Source: Odiellus spinosus (taxonomy: Eukaryota > Arthropoda > Arachnida > Opiliones > Phalangiidae). Taken from it: a stretch of DNA of 64,000 bases. This document shows, one piece after another, positions 11,101-23,100 of the stretch. Location: assembly GCA_963920705.1 (NCBI GenBank), contig OY987231.1:23820200-23884199 (forward strand). Reading direction: 5' to 3'. Position numbers and translations under genes: made by a program. The stretch's first letter is position 1, and each line of letters opens with the position of its first letter. The notes below the pieces were generated by a model, which worked only from the letters and a program-made list of their open reading frames with translations, was not told where the DNA came from and made no database searches.

Positions 11101-14100
11101 TTGGATATTTTGGTGGGAAATTGTCTCCCACGCTTTTCTATATTTGTATTTGGCGGGAAATTATCTCGCGCGTTTTTCTATATTTCTTTTTCGCGGGAAA
11201 TTATCTCGCGTGTTTTTCTATTTGTATTTGGCGGGAAATTGTCTACCGCGGTATTTTATATTTGGCGGGAAATTGTCTCGCGCGTTTTTCTATATTTGAT
11301 TTGGCGGGAAATTGTCTGGCGCGTTTTTCTCTATTTGTATTTGGCGGGAAAATGCGCGAGCTTATAGTTCGGCGCTCCATCGATAGATGTCACTGTAGTA
11401 TGGCGGACGACTAGAGGTTATTATTAGGTTCAACTTTAAGCCTAAAAAAATCACTAGGGATCGTTTTGGTCTATTTTAAAACTTTTTTCGACAAGATAGT
11501 CGCTTAATATCGGTTATAATACAATGGAATCAACAAAAAACGGTAAATATTACAAATTTATTACGGAAATTATACAATTGGGGAAATGACAAACAGTTTC
11601 GTAAGTTAAATAGTTGGAATTCCGATTTCGAAACAAAAAGGCTGCAATCTATGGGGTAGTGACTTAAGCCTAATTCGTGGAAAAATTCCAAAATGACTTT
11701 CAAAATGTTTTATGGGGATTATTGATCCTGCCTTTACTCTTCAAAATAGCCTATCTTTAACCTCTTAAAGCTGTCACTTTGAAACTTAAGACTGAATGAC
11801 ATTACAATGGTCCAGTGACCCCATTTTGCCCTTTTCCATAGCTTTGATCCCTCGATTCGTTATTAATTCAAGCTATAATCCCCTATTTCAAAACAAACGT
11901 TTCTTACTTGAGCTACTTTTCTAGCCAGTTGGAAATACGACGGTTGTACCATGATTGTACATAAATATATTTTAGAGTGGAAACTTTGTAAACTCTGGGT
12001 TGACATATCCGTGACCTTGGATGTAAATCCTGATTCTTAAGGATTAGAGGCCCCCTAGGGACTAGGGAGGAGGAAGATAGATCATCTTTGGTTCTATTTA
12101 TAATTCAAGGAGTGTAAAACGGGGAGTCTAGGCTGCCAACATTTAGAGAAACTCCGTTTAAAGGTAGAATAAAACGCGCAAACAAGTTTCTTTTTCAGTA
12201 AATTGTTTTGGGTGTAATATAAACTTTGATTTATTCCCGTACGTGCGATAATTGGTTGAATGCCTGTTTAGTACGCTACCACATACAATTTGATACTGCG
12301 ATATAGCGCAGTTATTATTTTAGAGCCAGGACTAGAGGATTGGTCGTAGAACGCTTATCAACCGTATTATGGCGAATTCACGTACCTAAGACGTTTGACG
12401 CGAGTTATCAAACGAAACTAAAGATAACCAATAAATAACTCGCTTTAAATTAATGGAAAATACGCGTTTTATAACAATAAGTATGCCTAAAAACTAATTA
12501 AAATGAATAATACCTAGGATCTGTTTTACAAAATTAATTCAGCTTCCATTTCATTATCACTTTAAGCCAAGCTGGCCGCAAAATCTGTAGTCTTAGCGAT
12601 GTTATTCCAGTACGCATTTACTACATTAGTTTACCATTGTTTTGTCCAAAACAAAACCGGCCCTTTTTAAAATCATTTAAAACAATATAAATTTACATAA
12701 TTTAATAATAGGCTTGATTCAAGGTTTTTAAATTTCCTCTGACTCTTTATATTGTCAGAGAATCGCGTGATTTAAATGAACTGTTTTAATTTGCATACGT
12801 CACGTAGGCGTGGTTTTAAATCCACCTCGTGGCTCGTGCCATTGAATTTTGTTGATTTTAAACCCCCTACCCTTCCCCCCTGACGTCTAAGTTACGTTTC
12901 GCGCGTTTTTCCCGGAAAGTCTCGCGCGCGCTTCTAGCTTCCCCGCACTGCACCAAAATCTAAAAGGGCGGGAAATGTGGTATAGAAGGGATAGATTTCT
13001 AACGATCTTTGACGTCACGTATAAAAGGGGGTGGAGCTTTCCCAGTTTCCCGTCCGAAGGAAACTTAGCAACGATATCTAAACCGGATAATTACGAATTA
13101 ACGCCCGTTTTAATCCGGATTATCTAGAATTAAAATCTCTTTTTAATAAGAGGTAGATTTTAGGCCTAACAAAGTTTTTAAAAACTGTCATATTGCTATG
13201 ATTATTGTAGAGGGAGTTGTAAGCAATTTTTACGTTATTTAAGTAGGGCATGTGCTTTATTAGAAATCACCCTCTAGTACTTTTCCCGCGTTTATTTCCC
13301 GCCTAATTTAAAGGAGGGTTAGGGAGGGATGGAAAAACATTTCTGACATCCTTCGGGAATCGAGATAAAATGTTTTCTCCATTCATTTACAGTCTCGTAG
13401 ACGGCGAGGGTTACTCGTTCGTCCATAGCCGAATTTAAAGGTCCCGCGTTTACTAGCTTAGTAATCCCCTCCCTCTTTTCCCCCTGAAAAATAGGGGTGA
13501 TATTTTGCACCCTAACCGATGGGTCATTGTACTATTCTTCAATATACAACGGTTTTTTTGGGGGGATTCTTATTTTCTCGCGAGTTTGATTGTGATTTGA
13601 CTAACTATATTGCGTTTTTATTTTTAAATCCCAAACTTGTATTATAATTTCGTATATTTTGTGAATACGGGTTACGTCGTATCGTGGACCTTGGTGAGTG
13701 CGCTGTTTTGGATACATTTGGTCGTAAAAATGGTCTTAAAACGTTAAATATCGTAGTTTCTAAATTATCCAAACTTGTTGTTTATTTTGGATAAAAGCAA
13801 CCCTACAAATATATCAAATGTGCGCGATGTTTGTGAACTGATTTAACTCTGAGTTTCGGAAATTATCATATCAGCTATTTGTGGCTAAAATAACGTCATA
13901 AACTAGTCTGTTAGTTTTCTGGTACACTATTCTTGAATTGCAATGACGTTTTAGTTCCTCTCCCCGGGATGTTTTGATCACGACGGAGTTGAAGTTCTCT
14001 CATATATCGATCGTACGAATGTGTGTGTAGGAGATTTTGCCGGCGTAGTTCCCCCCCCCCCCCTCCCTCTATAGAGACTTACCGCATCCCAGAGAAAAAC

Positions 14101-17100
14101 CTAGGCAGAACCGTTTTGGCTAGTCCAGCTTACGGAAGCTTTCCAATCAGAAAACGTTAGGCCTTTTTCTTTTTTTTTTTGTTCGTGAAGTTCGTGCGTT
14201 TATTATTTTCTCATTGTGTGACGATTTACGCGTAAAAACAACGTATTGAAATAATTAAATTTGAATTTAATTAAAAATGTTTAACCCTATCGCGTAATTT
14301 CGTTTCACGAGATGAAGTCACGTGGTTGATCCGTGAAATTAACTTTATTCGCGCTCGGTTTTATTTTAATTTCGGGTTTAAGTATTTTTGTTTTGGCATT
14401 AGGCTCGTAGCCTTCCATGGGGTTACTTGAAAAGTCCAAAAGGTGGATTACGTTCAATTCCCAACCCGAATTTGGCCGACCGGTTGCGGCTTTTAGAAAT
14501 GCCGCTATGAAATATCGTCGGCGTATATCGTTAAGCCTCGGCCCCCCGTTACGCGTTCATTGTCGACAATTCAGATAGCCGAGCTTCGAACGAAAACGTT
14601 CAATCCGTCACCTTATACCGGACAGCCTTTTTTAAGTTTAAAATTAACAAACATATCCCGAATAAAAACGAACCATGCCGACATCCGTCGAGTCCAGTAA
14701 TTCGGATGACACGGAAACATTTCCGGCGGAAGTTACGCGCGTATTGACGTCGGTACGAGTGGTAACTAGTAATACCACCACTAACGGTTTCGCTAATAAG
14801 AACGGTAACGGCGTTACGACGCGTACTACCGACTTCGGCGCTACGGCTTCTTCGCCAGTGTCCTCCGAATCGTCGGTGTCCTTTTCCGAGGCCAATTCCG
14901 AAGATTTTAAGGTGTCAAATGGTGGTGGAGAAGCCTCAGCCGCGTCCGAAGTCAGTACCAAAAGCGGTACGGGTCGTAGAAGGTCATTCGATAGCGTGGT
15001 AGCCGAAGACGGACGTATCTTGTGGGACGAAGACACCGATTGGATAATGCTTTTTGATAATATGTTGCGATACGCTGATCGAAAGAGCCGGGTTACTACC
15101 AGGTCTTGTGGTTGTAAAGGTAATTTCAAACGCTTTTCACGTATCCATTGGTTCGGTTAAAATTGAGAAAAACTTCAGCTCCTTCGTTCGATGGGAATGT
15201 CAAAATTAACGGGGCAGAGTTGTCATTACACCACGGTGTCAAATATAGTCAAGGAATTGATATTTAGTCGTAAAGGTATTGGGAAGTCAAATAGTTGATC
15301 ATATCTTGTTATTAAGGTCTAGAAAGTTTTGGGAAAACCGCGGAAAACTTTTGACTATTGAAGTCACGGGATTCGTAAAATCTGGTTAGAGCAATTGAAA
15401 AATGTCATTAACTGGGAAAATGTGACGTACAGTGTGTGGAAATCACTATAAGTTCGTAAAAATCTGGGTTAAAGGGTCTGGGGAAGCCACCGAATTGATA
15501 AAATCTGGTTTTAAAAGTCTGGGGAAGTCGAGGAATTTATAAAATCTGGTTTTAAATGTATGGGAAAGCCACGGAATTGATAAAATTTAGTTTAAAAGGT
15601 CTGGGGAGGTCGCATAACGGATAAAATCTGCTTTTAAAGGTCTGGGGAAGACACATAACGGATAAAATCTGCTTTTAAAGGTCTGGGGAAGCCACAGATT
15701 TCGGAAAATCTGGTTTTAAAGGTCTGGGGAAGCCACAAATTTCGGAAAATCTGGTTTTAAAGGTCTGGGGAAGCCACAGATTTCGGAAAATCTGCTTTTA
15801 AAGGTCTGGGGAAGCCACAGATTTCGGAAAATCTGGTTTTAAAGGTCTGGGGAAGCCACAAATTTCGGAAAATCTGGTTTTAAAGGTCTGGGGAAGCCAC
15901 AGATTTCGGAAAATCTGCTTTTAAAGGTCTGGGGAAGCCACAGATTTCGGAAAATCTGGTTTTAAAGGTCTGGGGAAGCCACAGATTTCGGAAAATCTGG
16001 TTTTAAAGGTCTGGGGAAGCCACAAATTTCGGAAAATCTGGTTTTAAAGGTCTGGGGAAGCCACAGATTTCGGAAAATCTGGTTTAAAAGGTCTGGGGAA
16101 GCCACAGATTTCGGAAAATCTGGTTTTAAAGGTCTGGGGAAGCCACAGATTTCGGAAAATCTGGTTTTAAAGTTCTGGGGAAGCCACAGATTTGATAAAA
16201 TGTTGATTTTAAAGGTCTGGGAAAGTCCCAGATTTGATAAAATTGGTTTAAAAGGTATGGGGAAACCACGGAATTAATAAAATCTGGTTTGATAAGTCTG
16301 GGGAAGTCCCAGAATTATTAAAATCTGGTAATAAATAGCTGGGGATGTAATTTTATTGTAAATTTTGATTGAAAACTCTGAATCCCCCTCGTAGAACTTG
16401 ATATATCAATATAATTCTTCAATTTGAAGTCTTATAATATTACTATTAATATTAATTAATTAATATTACTATTGAACGGAAGTTGTGGTAGGGAGGGGGC
16501 GGATGACGAATAAAATGTCATAAATATTGATTCCATAATCTTGTCATCGCGCGCCTTAGGTGCCACTTTTACTTTCAACGCTGTCTAAATTCCTCAGGGG
16601 CCCTGCAGTTCAGCTCTTATCGTTAAATTAGTATAAATATACCGTAACCATTTTTCACGTAGAGTTATATCCTTAGACTTCGAGCCATAAATAAACTTGG
16701 ACCAATCACGGGTCAATAAACCACCCTTAAACTAAGTTTGGCCACTTCATCAACCTCGGTTAGTTCTCATCAGATTTAAAACAGGGTTGCCACGGGTCAG
16801 GCAAAAGTCAGGGAATTTGAAAATGAACCAATTGCAAAAAAAACGTGGAATAAGCAATACACGTTTGTTTATTTATTAAAACCGAGCGAATTGAGATATT
16901 TAAAATTTAAATGTTTTGATTTATAGGGACCACTTTCTCTAGACGTTTTTTTTCTTCAGATCAATATCTTTAAGGAAATTCCCCCACCTCTCCTTCTCCC
17001 TTATTCGTTTTTATATATAGACAATCAAAACCGATTTCCTATCTCTAGACTAGTCTTCCTCCGTGTCAGAGTTGTCAGTGGCTACAAAGCTCGATTTTAA

Positions 17101-20100
17101 ACAATCTCAATTAGGCCCTTGATTAATATATTATCTATTGTACTCTAAAACTCGTACTGATTATATACTTTTATTTGAGAATAATTTGTATAATGGGTTG
17201 AAACTAAGGCGGATTGATTCGTATTGTTAAAACCTCATTGGAAAAAAGTAGTCCTTCGCGACCTAATTAAGTAGCAAAATTGTCATAGTTAAAGCGAGGC
17301 TATTAAAACCCCATAATCAAAATGAAATATTTTCCATATTTGACGTAAATTTAACCAAAAATAGTTTTCTACTTTAAGCGAGATTCTAGGCTGTTTTCTT
17401 GGACACTCGCTAATATTTGTAAATTTTCGCGGTAAAATGAGTAAATTGGTTGGGAAAATGGTTTATCCGCACGATGTCTCGTCTCTGATCGCTTTTAGGC
17501 CACTTTGCCAGACTATTTTCAATATCTATGGATATTTACTCGGCGTATTTAGGCGCTTTAGACTTAATCGCGTTGCAAAACCGCTCTGGGAACTAAAAAA
17601 AGTAATGATTTTTCGTAGCTCGCGGTACGTTCCTCGTTTGAACCAGGGTGTGGACCTAAACTAGGGTGGAGGAGTGGATTTTAGTATTGTTCCGAAAAGC
17701 CTCTCTGACGTTATAAGAATAATTAATGACGTAACATTCCCTTTCTCTCCATAAACTAACCTTATAAACCCGTTGGGGACAATTTCGAGCGTTTGCCTGG
17801 CTTAACCACCCCGATTTTTCTCCGTATATGTAGACCCAGACTCCGTACGCGATTCAATTGAATAAATTTATAATATTATCAATTTAAGAACCCGAGGGAG
17901 ACTGAGAAGGAATCGAGCATTTTTATTTTTAAACTAAAATTCACGTTTAATTAATTTTTCTTAGTCACGCGCGTAATATTTTTAATTTTACGAACTATAT
18001 ACAGGGCTGCTACGGGTCACCAAATGTCAGGGAATTTGAAAATTAACCAAAAAAGTTAGGGAATTGTAAGATATTTTAAAAAGTCTGGGAATTTAAAGAT
18101 CTTTCGAGAAGCCAGGAAATTGCGATCATTATCCGCGCAGGGTGACCACTTTTCCTATATTTCCTATATTTTCACCTCTTTCCTATTTTTTCCTATAATT
18201 TAATGTCAATTCCTATAATCTCCTATATTTCTACTCAAAATCTCTAGTTAAGGGTAAAGTTATAAATCATACTGTCAGCTGTGGCTGTATAAGATTATTT
18301 TAGCTTAACTGTACATTTTCCAGTTAAAATAGTCTGTAAAATTCCATACTATATAAGCGATTGGATCGTATTAATACCACGTTTAAACCGGTGGTGAGAG
18401 TTGTGACGCGATAATAAACATGGTTCCTATACTTTTAATTATTTTCCTATTTTATCATATATTTTACATAAAATTCTTCCTATATTTTCCTATATTTCGC
18501 AAAGAAAAATCGGGGAATTTGAATCTGAAAAAACTGGCAACCCTGATAGATCAAGAGAAATAATTGGAATTCAACAAAAGTGGACTTAAATATGAATTTG
18601 TTTGAATTTGGGTCATTTTATTTGGTCTATTTGATCGAATTTTCAAATTTGGACCTTTTTTGAGCAAATTAGAAGTCGTAAAATAATGGCGAGGACCAAA
18701 AAAAAAAAAAAAAAAAAAAAAAAAAGCAGGATTTTCTTTTTTAAAATTCCGATTTGATTTGGTTTATTTAACTTTTTCCCGTATTGTGGCGTATAAACTA
18801 TATTTATTTATTTTTATTTTCATTTGAGAGTATAAGGTTGCGATGTTACCGTAGTTACATCGGATTGAAACGTCATGTTAAACATTGTAGGAGATAAAAT
18901 AGTTTTCCCAAATTCTCTCGGATAACAGTCGAGTAGAATATAAAAAAATATTAGCATAAAATACCAATATTCTCTTTCTACCGGTACTTACTAATAATTT
19001 CATATTTTTTTTCGGAAACTATGTTAAAGGGAGAATGAAGCCTGACAAAAAAATTATGATAAAGTTACGCTTAATCTACGTTTCAAATTACGCTTAATTG
19101 TGTACATTTAATCGTTCGCGATAGACAGACTTGACTAGAAAATAATATATTTTGGATAAGTTTTTGAGAAAAAATATTTGTTTTTAAATTTTTAGTTGTG
19201 GGTTGCGTTCTCTCTTTAATACGAAGAAATGGGGGCGGAATATTTTGGGATGTTACCGTAATTGGACCATAACGCTGACGCGTCATTTCTCTATCATTTT
19301 CGATATGGCATTAAATATTTTCCCCATTTTCGATTTAAATCTCTCTTTACACTTATGACATTCCGTATAAATTATATAAATTATCGGAAGATTACTTTTC
19401 CTACTTATAGACTCTATAGCCCCGTTGCGAAAATCCAATTTCCGCAATTGACCCTGTTGTTTCAAATTTAGATTAAAGGGATGCTTAAGAGGAAAAATGA
19501 ATCCATTCTAACACGCGTAAAAATTCCGATTTTGGCATACAATTAAAAATAGAACCCTAGACCAATCAAAAGGCTTCCCGCCTTTATCTTCGTAAAATAT
19601 CCGCGACACGCGCGAGTTTACGCGAAGTTGTTGGAGTCAAATTAATCAATAACGAGATATAGCTCGATTCGAAGAGCGTACCTCTGCGCGTGTCGCTGGG
19701 ATTTTATCACGCGTAAGTTGGGAGCGTCTTTTGATTGGTCGGAGGTTCTTCTTTTAAATTAATAATGCCACAATCAGGATTCCGTTTTCGCGCAATTCAA
19801 AGACGCTTCCTAATTGTTTAACAACACGAAGTTTGTTTTATTTTTAGTTTTCCTTTTCACTCTCTCTTTAATTGGAATTCGTCAAAGTACGCCATTTTTT
19901 ACGATGAAATTCCCATTTTTTATTTAAAATGCGTAGTCTCATATACATATAGTTTTTCTAGTAAATTTGGACTTAAAGTTTAAAATTTTTTTAGTACCTA
20001 CTGCATAGCATAGAGTAAATATTTTGTTAATTTGTTATGGCCCTATTTAGACCCATTATATACTAAAATAAAAATGAAGAAACTGAATTTCTAATCACTT

Positions 20101-23100
20101 TCCTAATTGCCTCGAAGGCGTCTCTAAACGCGAATATAATTTTTGTCGCTGTTAGTTCGGAACCCTATAGCTGTTAAGTGGAAAAAACTATTTTAACGAA
20201 GGTGGGTGGGTGGTCCCTTTTTACCCAGGGGTTTCTTTTGACGTAAGACGCCTATAGTAAATGTTTAGGCTTAAATTCTTAACCGACTAATATGTGAAGA
20301 ATAAGCAAATTTTCGTGTCCGCGTCAATAGCGAATAAAAAAAAACTTTTCTAGACTAAAATCGATAATCCTTCAATAAAATCTTCAAATGTCGAGTCTTT
20401 TCAATTGACGTTGAATTTTGCTGTCAACACGTATCTCTAAGGTTTAGATTTTTACTTCTTTTAAAATTATACAGGGTTGTCACGGGTCAGGGAGAACAGG
20501 AAAACTCGGGGAATTTGAAAATCAACCAAAAAAGTCAGGGAATTTTAAGATATTTTAAAAAGTCGGGGAATTTAAAGATCTTTCGAGAAGCCAGGAAATT
20601 GCAATCATTATCCACGGAAAAGATTCTCAGCTGACGGCGTGTCAGTTGTATAGATTAGAACAAAGATACGCCTGCAAGTTTGGCGTATTAGCCGATACGG
20701 TCAGGGAAAATCGTTGGAAAAGGTCAGGGAAAAACCTGAAAAACTCGGGGAATTTGAATCTGAAAAAACTGTGGCAATCCTGCGTTATTTTACCAAAAGA
20801 GTAGTTATCTTTAAAACTTGAACTTCGCCTTTGAAATCGCTATTTTCATCTTAATGTCAAAGGTTGCCCTTAATTTCGGCCGAATGTTATCCCATATACG
20901 AGCTCTAAATAGAAACCAAATTTCTAATGATAAGATTCGAAAACTCTAAACATTGAATTTAATCTAGGTTAATGATGTTTTCGCCTCAGTATATCTCGAT
21001 CCATTCTTGTTCGTGACCCTTTTGACATTGAAGGTTAAAGTTCATTTACCAAATTAGATTAATCGCGTAAATCTTTGCGTGGGAAAAATTCTAGTTTTTA
21101 ATTTATTTAGAATACTAGGAGTAGATAACAAAAATTACCTTTCAAAGGAAAAGTCTGGTAAAATAATTATTAAATTCTTCGGCATATTCCATCGTGACGT
21201 CATCATTTATAACGTAAAATCTGAAGGAATAAGCTATGAGGTTTATTTTTTTTTATCTAAAATCAAAATTTTCCCGCGAAGTTCTAAGAAAAAAATAAAA
21301 ATGTGAAAGGGTGCTTAATCGTGTTTCACGATTTTATTTTACGTTCACCGAATATTCGCGAATAAAATTCCCATAAAGTTGTAGCGGGAATCATCGTAAA
21401 ATAAAAATAAGTCTATTTTTCGGAGCTTTATTTCGTATTCGCTTTCGATTCCAGGATAGTTAGAAGTGGACGTTACTTTTACTATTTTATTGTTTAAAAT
21501 AAACAAAGCAGGTGTTATCGTTTGTTTTAAGTCTGAACCATCATACACCCCTTTTTCTTCAACGTCTGAGGTAGAAAAATCGCCATTGCAATTGTAGAAA
21601 CAATTTGTCTTAATTCTTGAGGGATAATATTGCACGTTTCGCGAAGGCAAGGAGGATCAGACAAGGAGAGGAAAAGTGGGGCTGCGTTGAGTTGGAGAGA
21701 GAAGAGCCAACCTCCCAGTCGGGTGGAAAGGGGGATAGGAAATTCTCGAGGTAAACTGTTGTCACGTGGTCGCAGCTACGAAGCTGATATAGGATCCGTT
21801 TTACCCACGTGACAAAAATTTACCACGAAACGTCTCTACCCCCGTTCTCCCAGAGTGGGAGTTTAGGCCGACGCAGTAGGAACCGCGCCGTCCCCACTTT
21901 TCCTCTCCTTGTCTGATCCTTCTTGGCGAAGGCAAGGAAGGCGTAAATGTGGATTTAGTTAACTACCTATTTTGCTTTTATTTTCATAATATTTCGCGGT
22001 GTTATGTTACGAGATTTGTGTACTTCTATCAATCATTTTTAGATCCGTTGAGGTTTAGTTCCCCTAGTTATAAAAGGAATTTGTTGCTTTCAAAATTATT
22101 TCGTGACTTCAAACTTCTATATTTTATTATTTTTTAAAGGGCTAATGAAAACGAATTATTTTGATTCTAATTCCACTCTTATAAGAGTGAACTTTTAATA
22201 GAATATTTTCACCCACCTCTACTACAATTTAGTTCCTTTTAAGCCCGTAACGTAGACTTATTTAACGTTAACTTTGCAAAAATAATTACGTCACAAATTA
22301 TCTAGTGAAATTAAATCGCGTTAATTAAAATTTCGTCCAACCGTGTATAATTTTTAGCGGGAAATGTTTTTAAACCAAAAAACGAGTGACGCTGGTGGGA
22401 AATTATCTCGAGGCGCGAATTTCTAATGAGGTTGATATATTAACCCCGATTAATAAATTAAAATTAACAATTAAATCACCCCGGTTTAATTTAGCTCGAG
22501 GATTGGGTGGAATTAACATTCTTACATTTTTAAATTTCACTTTTTAACTTAAAGGGGTAATGAAGACGAATTGGTGTAAAAATAATTTTCCCTTTTTCAA
22601 AAATGATTTAACGAACCATTTGAATTCAACTAATAGCAGAAGCCGATGAAACCCTCCTTTGAAGTCTATTACTCCCGGGTCTTGTCTACCCCTCTCTGTA
22701 TGGGTTATTCTCAAAAGGCGCGATTCGTACGCCTCCTAACGGTAGATGTTTTCGGAGCGGGAGTTCGTCGAGCGAATATCTCTAGCAGCCTCGGAGTTCG
22801 TCTAAAAAACGTCGTCGTTTGTGGAGAGAGAATTTCCAATTTTCCGTAGACAGGGGGGATGAAGTAGGACCACTCCGATCTCGTAAAATCGTGAATTTTA
22901 CCCATACAGAGAGGAGCGCTATATCTAACATTAGAGTAGTAGACTTCAAAGGAGGGTTTCATCGGCTTCTGCTAATAGTATAACGTACCTCGTCTTTATT
23001 ATCCCTTTGAACCACTTTCTCCGGTGGTAAAGTGTATAGTTCTATACTTCCACCCACACCGTTTGAAAATTCCCACCCTACCTGGGCATCACTCGCAATT

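Larger units (their letters stand above)
10794..14674. other. CLASP intron 6, proximal part
   Basis: No conserved coding exon seen. It contains the E2F-site array (11109-11351), a remnant of the TTCACA-type MITE near 10500 just before it, a CpG/TATA promoter-like block (12880-13060), and a C-run at about 14050-14063. Confidence 0.5.

Noticed and set aside
11091..11414. Two overlapping plus-strand ORFs of 88-107 codons
   Set aside because: Produced by the E2F-site minisatellite; low-complexity repeated peptides, no homology.
14644..15129. 161-codon minus-strand ORF opposite the candidate CLASP exon
   Set aside because: Mirror of a GC-rich plus-strand exon; no fitting splice context, while the plus strand has a good start and a phase-matched donor.
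15477..16335. Regularly spaced repeats resembling a CRISPR array
   Set aside because: The whole 41-bp unit repeats with no unique spacers, and this is an animal genome; it is a minisatellite.
17437..17664. 75-codon plus-strand ORF in intron 6
   Set aside because: No conserved motif, no consistent splice partner, and composition like its flanks.
18698..18725. Poly(A) run as the tail of a retroposon
   Set aside because: No target duplication and no recognisable retroelement upstream; slippage is enough to explain it.
22646..22962. Two small ORFs, one per strand, both starting MKPSFEVYYS
   Set aside because: They start in the inverted ends of a foldback MITE, hence the identical N-termini on opposite strands.
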